DNA from: Pithys albifrons albifrons
Lineage: Eukaryota > Chordata > Aves > Passeriformes > Thamnophilidae
DNA length: 64,000 nucleotides
Direction of reading: 5' to 3'
NCBI RefSeq assembly: GCF_047495875.1
Contig: NC_092480.1
Coordinates: forward strand, 1-64,000
Shown here: piece by piece, positions 13,895-27,500 of the stretch
How positions within the stretch are numbered: the first letter of the stretch is position 1
Layout: every line of letters starts with the position of its first letter
Translations under genes and position numbers: made by a program
The notes under the pieces: model-generated
Told to the model about the DNA's origin: nothing
Databases searched by the model: none
The model's input: the letters and a program-made list of their open reading frames with translations, nothing else

Positions 13895-16800
13895 TGCACG
13901 TGTCCTGCGCCGTCGAGCTTTGCGCCCAGGGAAAAGGCGGCAGCCTTTGGCTCTCAGGTGCCAATGATGGGGCCCTATTGACCCTAGAAAAGGAGCAATG
14001 GCTTTCTGTCCTGGCCCTTTTTTCCTGGCAGCAATCTTCGTCCGTCCGGAATTCTGGGCTGAAAAATGGCACTTTCCCGGACCTGCACGTGACCCGCGCC
14101 GTCGAGCTTTGCGCCCAGGGAAAAGGCGGCAGCCTTTGGCTCTCAGGTGCCAATGATGGGGCCCTATTGACCCTAGAAAAGGAGCAATGGCTTTCTGTCC
14201 TGGCCCTTTTTTCCTGGCAGCAATCTTCGTCCGTCCGGAATTCTGGGCTGAAAAATGGCACTTTCCCGGACCTGCACGTGGCCCGCGCCGTCGAGCTTTG
14301 CGCCCAGGGAAAAGGCGGCAGCCTTTGGCTCTCAGGTGCCAATGATGGGGCCCTATTGACCCTAGAAAAGGAGCAATGGCTTTCTGTCCTGGCCCTTTTT
14401 TCCTGGCAGCAATCTTCGTCCGTCCCGGAATTCTGGGCTGAAAAATGGCACTTTCCCGGACCTGCACGTGGCCCGCGCCGTCGAGCTTTGCGCCCAGGGA
14501 AAAGGCGGCAGCCTTTGGCTCTCAGGTGCCAATGATGGGGCCCTATTGACCCTAGAAAAGGAGCAATGGCTTTCTGTCCTGGCCCTTTTTTCCTGGCAGC
14601 AATCTTCGTCCGTCCGGAATTCTGGGCTGAAAAATGGCACTTTCCCGGACCTGCACGTGGCCCGCGCCGTCGAGCTTTGCGCCCAGGGAAAAGGCGGCAG
14701 CCTTTGGCTCTCAGGTGCCAATGATGGGGCCCTATTGACCCTAGAAAAGGAGCAATGGCTTTCTGTCCTGGCCCTTTTTTCCTGGCAGCAATCTTCGTCC
14801 GTCCGGAATTCTGGGCTGAAAAATGGCACTTTCCCGGACCTGCACGTGGCCCGCGCCGTCGAGCTTTGCGCCCAGGGAAAAGGCGGCAGCCTTTGGCTCT
14901 CAGGTGCCAATGATGGGGCCCTATTGACCCTAGAAAAGGAGCAATGGCTTTCTGTCCTGGCCCTTTTTTCCTGGCAGCAATCTTCGTCCGTCCCGGAATT
15001 CTGGGCTGAAAAATGGCACTTTCCCGGACCTGCACGTGGCCCGCGCCGTCGAGCTTTGCGCCCAGGGAAAAGGCGGCAGCCTTTGGCTCTCAGGTGCCAA
15101 TGATGGGGCCCTATTGACCCTAGAAAAGGAGCAATGGCTTTCTGTCCTGGCCCTTTTTTCCTGGCAGCAATCTTCGTCCGTCCGGAATTCTGGGCTGAAA
15201 AATGGCACTTTCCCGGACCTGCACGTGGCCCGCGCCGTCGAGCTTTGCGCCCAGGGAAAAGGCGGCAGCCTTTGGCTCTCAGGTGCCAATGATGGGGCCC
15301 TATTGACCCTAGAAAAGGAGCAATGGCTTTCTGTCCTGGCCCTTTTTTCCTGGCAGCAATCTTCGTCCGTCCGGAATTCTGGGCTGAAAAATGGCACTTT
15401 CCCGGACCTGCACGTGGCCCGCGCCGTCGAGCTTTGCGCCCAGGGAAAAGGCGGCAGCCTTTGGCTCTCAGGTGCCAATGATGGGGCCCTATTGACCCTA
15501 GAAAAGGAGCAATGGCTTTCTGTCCTGGCCCTTTTTTCCTGGCAGCAATCTTCGTCCGTCCGGAATTCTGGGCTGAAAAATGGCACTTTCCCGGACCTGC
15601 ACGTGGCCCGCGCCGTCGAGCTTTGCGCCCCGGGAAAAGGCGGCAACTTTGGCTCTCAGGTGCCAATGATGGGGCCCTATTGACCCTAGAAAAGGAGCAA
15701 TGGCTTTCTGTCCTGGCCCTTTTTTCCTGGCAGCAATCTTCGTCCGTCCGGAATTCTGGGCTGAAAAATGGCACTTTCCCGGACCTGCACGTGGCCCGCG
15801 CCGTCGAGCTTTGCGCCCAGGGAAAAGGCGGCAGCCTTTGGCTCTCAGGTGCCAATGATGGGGCCCTATTGACCCTAGAAAAGGAGCAATGGCTTTCTGT
15901 CCTGGCCCTTTTTTCCTGGCAGCAATCTTCGTCCGTCCGGAATTCTGGGCTGAAAAATGGCACTTTCCCGGACCTGCACGTGGCCCGCGCCGTCGAGCTT
16001 TGCGCCCAGGGAAAAGGCGGCAGCCTTTGGCTCTCAGGTGCCAATGATGGGGCCCTATTGACCCTAGAAAAGGAGCAATGGCTTTCTGTCCTGGCCCTTT
16101 TTTCCTGGCAGCAATCTTCGTCCGTCCGGAATTCTGGGCTGAAAAATGGCACTTTCCCGGACCTGCACGTGGCCCGCGCCGTCGAGCTTTGCGCCCAGGG
16201 AAAAGGCGGCAGCCTTTGGCTCTCAGGTGCCAATGATGGGGCCCTATTGACCCTAGAAAAGGAGCAATGGCTTTCTGTCCTGGCCCTTTTTTCCTGGCAG
16301 CAATCTTCGTCCGTCCGGAATTCTGGGCTGAAAAATGGCACTTTCCCGGACCTGCACGTGGCCCGCGCCGTCGAGCTTTGCGCCCAGGGAAAAGGCGGCA
16401 GCCTTTGGCTCTCAGGTGCCAATGATGGGGCCCTATTGACCCTAGAAAAGGAGCAATGGCTTTCTGTCCTGGCCCTTTTTTCCTGGCAGCAATCTTCGTC
16501 CGTCCGGAATTCTGGGCTGAAAAATGGCACTTTCCCGGACCTGCACGTGGCCCGCGCCGTTGAGCTTTGCGCCCAGGGAAAAGGCGGCAGCCTTTGGCTC
16601 TCAGGTGCCAATGATGGGGCCCTATTGACCCTAGAAAAGGAGCAATGGCTTTCTGTCCTGGCCCTTTTTTCCTGGCAGCAATCTTCGTCCGTCCGGAATT
16701 CTGGGCTTAATAATGGCACTTTCCCGGACCTGCACGTGGCCCGCGCCGTCGAGCTTTGCGCCCAGGGAAAAGGCGGCAGCCTTTGGCTCTCAGGTGCCAA

Positions 16801-17320
16801 TGATGGGGCCCTATTGACCCTAGAAAAGGAGCAATGGCTTTCTGTCCTGGCCCTTTTTTCCTGGCAGCAATCTTCGTCCGTCCGGAATTCTGGGCTGAAA
16901 AATGGCACTTTCCCGGACCTGCACGTGGCCCGCGCCGTCGAGCTTTGCGCCCAGGGAAAAGGCGGCAGCCTTTGGCTCTCAGGTGCCAATGATGGGGCCC
17001 TATTGACCCTAGAAAAGGAGCAATGGCTTTCTGTCCTGGCCCTTTTTTCCTGGCAGCAATCTTCGTCCGTCCGGAATTCTGGGCTGAAAAATGGCACTTT
17101 CCCGGACCTGCACGTGTCCTGCGCCGTCGAGCTTTGCGCCCAGGGAAAAGGCGGCAGCCTTTGGCTCTCAGGTGCCAATGATGGGGCCCTATTGACCCTA
17201 GAAAAGGAGCAATGGCTTTCTGTCCTGGCCCTTTTTTCCTGGCAGCAATCTTCGTCCGTCCGGAATTCTGGGCTGAAAAATGGCACTTTCCCGGACCTGC
17301 ACGTGACCCGCGCCGTCGAG
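13895..17320 (+). repeat. Seventeen-monomer block duplication in the satellite
   Basis: The variant CACGTGTCCTGCGCC occurs at 13,897 and again at 17,111, 3,214 bp apart, which is 17 monomers plus one inserted base. In both places the next monomer carries CACGTGACCCGCGCC (about 14,086 and 17,301). A shared ordered pair of rare variants at this spacing indicates duplication of a block of about 3.2 kb. Confidence 0.8.
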
Positions 17321-20300
17321 CTTTGCGCCCAGGGAAAAGGCGGCAGCCTTTGGCTCTCAGGTGCCAATGATGGGGCCCTATTGACCCTAGAAAAGGAGCA
17401 ATGGCTTTCTGTCCTGGCCCTTTTTTCCTGGCAGCAATCTTCGTCCGTCCGGAATTCTGGGCTGAAAAATGGCACTTTCCCGGACCTGCACGTGGCCCGC
17501 GCCGTCGAGCTTTGCGCCCAGGGAAAAGGCGGCAGCCTTTGGCTCTCAGGTGCCAATGATGGGGCCCTATTGACCCTAGAAAAGGAGCAATGGCTTTCTG
17601 TCCTGGCCCTTTTTTCCTGGCAGCAATCTTCGTCCGTCCGGAATTCTGGGCTGAAAAATGGCACTTTCCCGGACCTGCACGTGGCCCGCGCCGTCGAGCT
17701 TTGCGCCCAGGGAAAAGGCGGCAGCCTTTGGCTCTCAGGTGCCAATGATGGGGCCCTATTGACCCTAGAAAAGGAGCAATGGCTTTCTGTCCTGGCCCTT
17801 TTTTCCTGGCAGCAATCTTCGTCCGTCCGGAATTCTGGGCTGAAAAATGGCACTTTCCCGGACCTGCACGTGGCCCGCGCCGTCGAGCTTTGCGCCCAGG
17901 GAAAAGGCGGCAGCCTTTGGCTCTCAGGTGCCAATGATGGGGCCCTATTGACCCTAGAAAAGGAGCAATGGCTTTCTGTCCTGGCCCTTTTTTCCTGGCA
18001 GCAATCTTCGTCCGACCCGGAATTCTGGGCTGAAAAATGGCACTTTCCCGGACCTGCACGTGGCCCGCGCCGTCGAGCTTTGCGCCCAGGGAAAAGGCGG
18101 CAGCCTTTGGCTCTCAGGTGCCAATGATGGGGCCCTATTGACCCTAGAAAAGGAGCAATGGCTTTCTGTCCTGGGCCTTTTTTCCTGGCAGCAATCTTCG
18201 TCCGTCCGGAATTCTGGGCTGAAAAATGGCACTTTCCCGGACCTGCACGTGGCCCGCGCCGTCGAGCTTTGCGCCCAGGGAAAAGGCGGCAGCCTTTGGC
18301 TCTCAGGTGCCAATGATGGGGCCCTATTGACCCTAGAAAAGGAGCAATGCCTTTCTGTCCTGGCCCGTTTTTTCCTGGCAGCAATCTTCGTCCGTCCGGA
18401 ATTCTGGGCTGAAAAATGGCACTTTCCCGGACCTGCACGTGGCCCGCGCCGTCGAGCTTTGCGCCCAGGGAAAAGGCGGCAGCCTTTGGCTCTCAGGTGC
18501 CAATGATGGGTCCCTATTGACCCTAGAAAAGGAGCAATCGCTTTCTGTCCTGGCCCTTTTTTCCTGGCAGCAATCTTCGTCCGTCCGGAATTCTGGGCTG
18601 AAAAATGGCACTTTCCCGGGACCTGCACGTGGCCCGCGCCGTCGAGCTTTGCGCCCAGGGGAAAGGCGGCAACCTTTGGCTCTCAGGTGCCAATGATGGG
18701 GCCCTATTGACCCTAGAAAAGGAGCAATGGCTTTCTGTCCTGGCCCTTTTTTCCTGGCAGGAATCTTCGTCCGTCCGGAATTCTGGGCTGAAAAATGGCA
18801 CTTTCCCGGACCTGCACGTGGCCCGCGCCGTCGAGCTTTGCGCCCAGGGAAAAGGCGGCAGCCTTTGGCTCTCAGGTGCCAATGATGGGGCCCTATTGAC
18901 CCTAGAAAAGGAGCAATGGCTTTCTGTCCTGGCCCTTTTTTCCTGGCAGCAATCTTCGTCCGTCCGGAATTCTGGGCTGAAAAATGGCACTTTCTCGGAC
19001 CTGCACGTGGCCCGCGCCGTCGAGCTTTGCGCCCAGGGAAAAGGCGGCAGCCTTTGACTCTCAGGTGCCAATGATGGGTCCCTATTGACCCTAGAAAAGG
19101 AGCAATCGCTTTCTGCCCTGGCCCTTTTTTCCTGGCAGCAATCTTCGTCCGTCCGGAATTCTGGGCTGAAAAATGGCACTTTCCCGGACCTGCACGTGGC
19201 CCGCGCCGTCGAGCTTTGCGCCCAGGGAAAAGGCGGCAGCCTTTGGCTCTCAGGTGCCAATGATGGGGCCCTATTGACCCTAGAAAAGGAGCAATGGCTT
19301 TCTGTCCTGGCCCTTTTTTCCTGGCAGCAATCTTCGTCCGTCCGGAATTCTGGGCTGAAAAATGGCACTTTCCCGGACCTGCACGTGGCCCGCGCCGTCG
19401 AGCTTTGCGCCCAGGGAAAAGGCGGCAGCCTTTGGCTCTCAGGTGCCAATGATGGGGCCCTATTGACCCTAGAAAAGGAGCAATGGCTTTCTGTCCTGGC
19501 CCTTTTTTCCTGGCAGCAATCTTCGTCCGTCCGGAATTCTGGGCTGAAAAATGGCACTTTCCCGGACCTGCACGTGGCCCGCGCCGTCGAGCTTTGCGCC
19601 CAGGGAAAAGGCGGCAGCCTTTGGCTCTCAGGTGCCAATGATGGGGCCCTATTGACCCTAGAAAAGGAGCAATCGCTTTCTGCCCTGGCCCTTTTTTCCT
19701 GGCAGGAATCTTCGTCCGTCCGGAATTCTGGGCTGAAAAATGGCACTTTCCCGGACCTGCACGTGGCCCGCGCCGTCGAGCTTTGCGCCCAGGGAAAAGG
19801 CGGCAGCCTTTGGCTCTCAGGTGCCAATGATGGGGCCCTATTGACCCTAGAAAAGGAGCAATGGCTTTCTGTCCTGGCCCTTTTTTCCTGGCAGCAATCT
19901 TCGTCCGTCCGGAATTCTGGGCTGAAAAATGGCACTTTCCCGGACCTGCACGTGGCCCGCGCCGTCGAGCTTTGCGCCCAGGGAAAAGGCGGCAGCCTTT
20001 GGCTCTCAGGTGCCAATGATGGGGCCCTATTGACCCCAGAAAAGGAGCAATGGCTTTCTGTCCTGGCCCTTTTATCCTGGCAGGAATCTTCGTCCGTCCG
20101 TAATTCTGGGCTGAAAAATGGCACTTTCCCGGACCTACACGTGGCCCGCGCCGTCGAGCTTTGCGCCCAGGAAAAAGGCGGCAGCCTTTGACTCTCAGGT
20201 GCCAATGATGGGGCCCTATTGACCCTAGAAAAGGAGCAATGGCTTTCTGTCCTGGCCCTTTTTTCCTGGCAGCAATCTTCGTCCGTCCGGAATTCTGGGC

Positions 20301-21599
20301 TGAAAAATGGCCCTTTCCCGGACCTGCACGTGGCCCGCGCCGTCGAGCTTTGCGCCCAGGGAAAAGGCGGCAGCCTTTGGCTCTCAGGTGCCAATGATGG
20401 GGCCCTATTGACCCTAGAAAAGGAGCAATGGCTTTCTGTCCTGGCCCTTTTTTCCTGGCAGCAATCTTCGTCCGTCCGGAATTCTGGGCTGAAAAATGGC
20501 ACTTTCCCGGACCTGCACGTGGCCCGCGCCGTCGAGCTTTGCGCCCAGGGAAAAGGCGGCAGCCTTTGGCTCTCAGGTGCCAATGATGGGGCCCTATTGA
20601 CCCTAGAAAAGGAGCAATGGCTTTCTGTCCTGGCCCTTTTTTCCTGGCAGCAATCTTCGTCCACCCGGAATTCTGGGCTGAAAAATGGCACTTTCCCGGA
20701 CCTGCACGTGGGCCGCGCCGTCGAGCTTTGCGCCCAGGGAAAAGGCGGCAGCCTTTGGCTCTCAGGTGCCAATGATGGGGCCCTATTGACCCTAGAAAAG
20801 GAGCAATGGCTTTCTGTCCTGGCCCTTTTTTCCTGGCAGCAATCTTCGTCCGTCCGGAATTCTGGGCTGAAAAATGGCACTTTCCCGGACCTGCACGTGG
20901 CCCGCGCCGTCGAGCTTTGCGCCCAGGGAAAAGGCGGCAGCCTTTGGCTCTCAGGTGCCAATGATGGGGCCCTATTGACCCTAGAAAAGGAGCAATGGCT
21001 TTCTGTCCTGGCCCTTTTTTCCTGGCAGCAATCTTCGTCCGTCCGGAATTCTGGGCTGAATAATGGCACTTTCCCGGACCTGCACGTGGCCCGCGCCGTC
21101 GAGCTTTGCGCCCAGGGAAAAGGCGGCAGCCTTTGGCTCTCAGGTGCCAATGATGGGGCCCTATTGACCCTAGAAAAGGAGCAATGGCTTTCTGTCCTGG
21201 CCCTTTTTTCCTGGCAGCAATCTTCGTCCGTCCGGAATTCTGGGCTGAAAAATGGCACTTTCCCGGACCTGCACGTGGCCCGCGCCGTCGAGCTTTGCGC
21301 CCAGGGAAAAGGCGGCAGCCTTTGGCTCTCAGGTGCCAATGATGGGGCCCTATTGACCCTAGAAAAGGAGCAATGGCTTTCTGTCCTGGCCCCTTTTTCC
21401 TGGCAGCAATCTTCGTCCGTCCGGAATTCTGGGCTGAAAAATGGCACTTTCCCGGACCTGCACGTGGCCCGCGCCGTCGAGCTTTGCGCCCAGGGAAAAG
21501 GCGGCAGCCTTTGGCTCTCAGGTGCCAATGATGGGGCCCTATTGACCCTAGAAAAGTAGCAATGGCTTTCTGTCCTGGCCCTTTTTTCCTGGCAGCAAT

Positions 21600-24500
21600 C
21601 TTCGTCCGTCCGGAATTCTGGGCTGAAAAATGGCACTTTCCCGGACCTGCACGTGGCCCGCGCCGTCGAGCTTTGCGCCCAGGGAAAAGGCGGCAGCCTT
21701 TGGCTCTCAGGTGCCAATGATGGGGCCCTATTGACCCTAGAAAAGGAGCAATGGCTTTCTGTCCTGGCCCTTTTTTCCTGGCAGCAATCTTCGTCCGTCC
21801 GGAATTCTGGGCTGAAAAATGGCACTTTCCCGGACCTGCACGTGGCCCGCGCCGTCGAGCTTTGCGCCCAGGGAAAAGGCGGCAGCCTTTGGCTCTCAGG
21901 TGCCAATGATGGGGCCCTATTGACCCTAGAAAAGGAGCAATGGCTTTCTGTCCTGGCCCTTTTTTCCTGGCAGCAATCTTCGTCCGTCCGGAATTCTGGG
22001 CTGAAAAATGGCACTTTCCCGGACCTGCACGTGGCCCACGCCGTCGAGCTTTGCGCCCAGGGAAAAGGCGGCAGCCTTTGGCTCTCAGGTGCCAATGATG
22101 GGGCCCTATTGACCCTAGAAAAGGAGCAATGGCTTTCTGTCCTGGCCCTTTTTTCCTGGCAGCAATCTTCGTCCGTCCGGAATTCTGGGCTGAAAAATGG
22201 CACTTTCCCGGACCTGCACGTGGCCCGCGCCGTCGAGCTTTGCGCCCAGGGAAAAGGCGGCAGCCTTTGGCTCTCAGGTGCCAATGATGGGGCCCTATTG
22301 ACCCTAGAAAAGGAGCAATGGCTTTCTGTCCTGGCCCTTTTTTCCTGGCAGCAATCTTCGTCCGTCCGGAATTCTGGGCTGAAAAATGGCACTTTCCCGG
22401 ACCTGCACGTGGCCCGCGCCGTCGAGCTTTGCGCCCAGGGAAAAGGCGGCAGCCTTTGGCTCTCAGGTGCCAATGATGGGGCCCTATTGACCCTAGAAAA
22501 GGAGCAATGGCTTTCTGTCCTGGCCCTTTTTTCCTGGCAGCAATCTTCGTCCGTCCGGAATTCTGGGCTGAAAAATGGCACTTTCCCGGACCTGCACGTG
22601 GCCCGCGCCGTCGAGCTTTGCGCCCAGGGAAAAGGCGGCAGCCTTTGGCTCTCAGGTGCCAATGATGGGGCCCTATTGACCCTAGAAAAGGAGCAATGGC
22701 TTTCTGTCCTGGCCCTTTTTTCCTGGCAGCAATCTTCGTCCGTCCGGAATTCTGGGCTGAAAAATGGAACTTTCCCGGACCTGCACGTGGCCCGCGCCGT
22801 CGAGCTTTGCGCCCAGGGAAAAGGCGGCAGCCTTTGGCTCTCAGGTGCCAATGATGGGGCCCTATTGACCCTAGAAAAGGAGCAATGGCTTTCTGTCCTG
22901 GCCCTTTTTTCCTGGCAGCAATCTTCGTCCGTCCGGAATTCTGGGCTGAAAAATGGCACTTTCCCGGACCTGCACGTGGCCCGCGCCGTCGAGCTTTGCA
23001 CCCAGGGAAAAGGCGGCAGCCTTTGGCTCTCAGGTGCCAATGATGGGGCCCTATTGACCCTAGAAAAGGAGCAATGGCTTTCTGTCCTGGCCCTTTTTTC
23101 CTGGCAGCAATCTTCGTCCGTCCGGAATTCTGGGCTGAAAAATGGCACTTTCCCGGACCTGCACGTGGCCCGCGCCGTCGAGCTTTGCGCCCAGGGAAAA
23201 GGCGGCAGCCTTTGGCTCTCAGGTGCCAATGATGGGGCCCTATTGACCCTAGAAAAGGAGCAATGGCTTTCTGTCCTGGCCCTTTTTTCCTGGCAGCAAT
23301 CTTCGTCCGTCCGGAATTCTGGGCTGAATAATGGCACTTTCCCGGACCTGCACGTGGCCCGCGCCGTCGAGCTTTGCGCCCAGGGAAAAGGCGGCAGCCT
23401 TTGGCTCTCAGGTGCCAATGATGGGGCCCTATTGACCCTAGAAAAGGAGCAGTGGCTTTCTGTCCTGGCCCTTTTTTCCTGGCAGCAATCTTCGTCCGTC
23501 CGGAATTCTGGGCTGAAAAATGGCACTTTCCCGGACCTGCACGTGGCCCGCGCCGTCGAGCTTTGCGCCCAGGGAAAAGGCGGCAGCCTTTGGCTCTCAG
23601 GTGCCAATGATGGGGCCCTATTGACCCTAGAAAAGGAGCAATCGCTTTCTGTCCCGGCCCTTTTTTCCTGGCAGCAATCTTCGTCCGTCCGGAATTCTGG
23701 GCTGAAAAATGGCACTTTCCCGGACCTGCACGTGGCCCGCGCCGTCGAGCTTTGCGCCCAGGGAAAAGGCGGCAGCCTTTGGCTCTCAGGTGCCAATGAT
23801 GTGGCCCTATTGACCCTAGAAAAGGAGCAATGGCTTTCTGTCCTGGCCCTTTATTCCTGGCAGCAATCTTCGTCCGTCCGGAATTCTGGGCTTAAAAATG
23901 GCACTTTCCCGGACCTGCACGTGGCCCGCGCCGTCGAGCTTTGCGCCCAGGGAAAAGGCGGCAGCCTTTGGCTCTCAGGTGCCAATGATGGGGCCCTATT
24001 GACCCTAGAAAAGGAGCAATGGCTTTCTGTCCTGGCCCTTTTTTCCTGGCAGCAATCTTCGTCCGTCCGGAATTCTGGGCTGAATAATGGCACTTTCCCG
24101 GACCTGCACGTGGCCCGCGCCGTCGAGCTTTGCGCCCAGGGAAAAGGCGGCAGCCTTTGGCTCTCAGGTGCCAATGATGGGGCCCTATTGACCCTAGAAA
24201 AGGAGCAATGGCTTTCTGTCCTGGCCCTTTTTTCCTGGCAGCAATCTTCGTCCATCCGGAATTCTGGGCTGAAAAATGGCACTTTCCCGGACCTGCACGT
24301 GGCCCGCGCCGTCGAGCTTTGCGCCCAGGGAAAAGGCGGCAGCCTTTGGCTCTCAGGTGCCAATGATGGGGCCCTATTGACCCTAGAAAAGGAGCAATGG
24401 CTTTCTGTCCTGGCCCTTTTTTCCTGGCAGCAATCTTCGTCCGTCCGGAATTCTGGGCTGAAAAATGGCACTTTCCCGGACCTGCACGTGGCCCGCGCCG

Positions 24501-27500
24501 TCGAGCTTTGCGCCCAGGGAAAAGGCGGCAGCCTTTGGCTCTCAGGTGCCAATGATGGGGCCCTATTGACCCTAGAAAAGGAGCAATGGCTTTCTGTCCT
24601 GGCCCCTTTTTCCTGGCAGCAATCTTCGTCCGTCCGGAATTCTGGGCTGAAAAATGGCACTTTCCCGGACCTGCACGTGGCCCGCGCCGTCGAGCTTTGC
24701 GCCCAGGGAAAAGGCGGCAGCCTTTGGCTCTCAGGTGCCAATGATGGGGCCCTATTGACCCTAGAAAAGGAGCAATGGCTTTCTGTCCTGGCCCTTTTTT
24801 CCTGGCAGCAATCTTCGTCCGTCCGGAATTCTGGGCTGAAAAATGGCACTTTCCCGGACCTGCACGTGGCCCGCGCCGTCGAGCTTTGCGCCCAGGGAAA
24901 AGGCGGCAGCCTTTGGCTCTCAGGTGCCAATGATGGGGCCCTATTGACCCTAGAAAAGGAGCAATGGCTTTCTGTCCTGGCCCTTTTTTCCTGGCAGCAA
25001 TCTTCGTCCGTCCGGAATTCTGGGCTGAAAAATGGCACTTTCCCGGACCTGCACGTGGCCCGCGCCGTCGAGCTTTGCGCCCAGGGAAAAGGCGGCAGCC
25101 TTTGGCTCTCAGGTGCCAATGATGGGGCCCTATTGACCCTAGAAAAGGAGCAATGGCTTTCTGTCCTGGCCCTTTTTTCCTGGCAGCAATCTTCGTCCGT
25201 CCGGAATTCTGGGCTGAAAAATGGCACTTTCCCGGACCTGCACGTGGCCCGCGCCGTCGAGCTTTGCGCCCAGGGAAAAGGCGGCAGCCTTTGGCTCTCA
25301 GGTGCCAATGATGGGGCCCTATTGACCCTAGAAAAGGAGCAATGGCTTTCTGTCCTGGCCCTTTTTTCCTGGCAGCAATCTTCGTCCGTCCGGAATTCTG
25401 GGCTGAAAAATGGCACTTTCCCGGACCTGCACGTGGCCCGCGCCGTCGAGCTTTGCGCCCAGGGAAAAGGCGGCAGCCTTTGGCTCTCAGGTGCCAATGA
25501 TGGGGCCCTATTGACCCTAGAAAAGGAGCAATGGCTTTCTGTCCTGGCCCTTTTTTCCTGGCAGCAATCTTCGTCCGTCCGGAATTCTGGGCTGAAAAAT
25601 GGCACTTTCCCGGACCTGCACGTGGCCCGCGCCGTCGAGCTTTGCGCCCAGGGAAAAGGCGGCAGCCTTTGGCTCTCAGGTGCCAATGATGGGGCCCTAT
25701 TGACCCTAGAAAAGGAGCAATGGCTTTCTGTCCTGGCCCTTTTTTCCTGGCAGCAATCTTCGTCCGTCCGGAATTCTGGGCTGAAAAATGGCACTTTCCC
25801 GGACCTGCACGTGGCCCGCGCCGTCGAGCTTTGCGCCCAGGGAAAAGGCGGCAGCCTTTGGCTCTCAGGTGCCAATGATGGGGCCCTATTGACCCTAGAA
25901 AAGGAGCAATGGCTTTCTGTCCTGGCCCTTTTTTCCTGGCAGCAATCTTCGTCCGTCCGGAATTCTGGGCTGAAAAATGGCACTTTCCCGGACCTGCACG
26001 TGGCCCGCGCCGTCGAGCTTTGCGCCCAGGGAAAAGGCGGCAGCCTTTGGCTCTCAGGTGCCAATGATGGGGCCCTATTGACCCTAGAAAAGGAGCAATG
26101 GCTTTCTGTCCTGGCCCTTTTTTCCTGGCAGCAATCTTCGTCCGTCCGGAATTCTGGGCTGAAAAATGGCACTTTCCCGGACCTGCACGTGGCCCGCGCC
26201 GTCGAGCTTTGCACCCAGGGAAAAGGCGGCAGCCTTTGGCTCTCAGGTGCCAATGATGGGGCCCTATTGACCCTAGAAAAGGAGCAATGGCTTTCTGTCC
26301 TGGCCCTTTTTTCCTGGCAGTAATCTTCGTCCGTCCGGAATTCTGGGCTGAAAAATGGCACTTTCCCGGACCTGCACGTGGCCCGCGCCGTCGAGCTTTG
26401 CACCCAGGGAAAAGGCGGCAGCCTTTGGCTCTCAGGTGCCAATGATGGGGCCCTATTGACCCTAGAAAAGGAGCAATGGCTTTCTGTCCTGGCCCTTTTT
26501 TCCTGGCAGCAATCTTCGTCCGTCCGGAATTCTGGGCTGAAAAATGGCACTTTCCCGGACCTGCACGTGGCCCGCGCCGTCGAGCTTTGCGCCCAGGGAA
26601 AAGGCGGCAGCCTTTGGCTCTCAGGTGCCAATGATGGGGCCCTATTGACCCTAGAAAAGGAGCAATGGCTTTCTGTCCTGGCCCTTTTTTCCTGGCAGCA
26701 ATCTTCGTCCGTCCGGAATTCTGGGCTGAATAATGGCACTTTCCCGGACCTGCACGTGGCCCGCGCCGTCGAGCTTTGCGCCCAGGGAAAAGGCGGCAGC
26801 CTTTGGCTCTCAGGTGCCAATGATGGGGCCCTATTGACCCTAGAAAAGGAGCAGTGGCTTTCTGTCCTGGCCCTTTTTTCCTGGCAGCAATCTTCGTCCG
26901 TCCGGAATTCTGGGCTGAAAAATGGCACTTTCCCGGACCTGCACGTGGCCCGCGCCGTCGAGCTTTGCGCCCAGGGAAAAGGCGGCAGCCTTTGGCTCTC
27001 AGGTGCCAATGATGGGGCCCTATTGACCCTAGAAAAGGAGCAATCGCTTTCTGTCCCGGCCCTTTTTTCCTGGCAGCAATCTTCGTCCGTCCGGAATTCT
27101 GGGCTGAAAAATGGCACTTTCCCGGACCTGCACGTGGCCCGCGCCGTCGAGCTTTGCGCCCAGGGAAAAGGCGGCAGCCTTTGGCTCTCAGGTGCCAATG
27201 ATGTGGCCCTATTGACCCTAGAAAAGGAGCAATGGCTTTCTGTCCTGGCCCTTTATTCCTGGCAGCAATCTTCGTCCGTCCGGAATTCTGGGCTTAAAAA
27301 TGGCACTTTCCCGGACCTGCACGTGGCCCGCGCCGTCGAGCTTTGCGCCCAGGGAAAAGGCGGCAGCCTTTGGCTCTCAGGTGCCAATGATGGGGCCCTA
27401 TTGACCCTAGAAAAGGAGCAATGGCTTTCTGTCCTGGCCCTTTTTTCCTGGCAGCAATCTTCGTCCGTCCGGAATTCTGGGCTGAATAATGGCACTTTCC

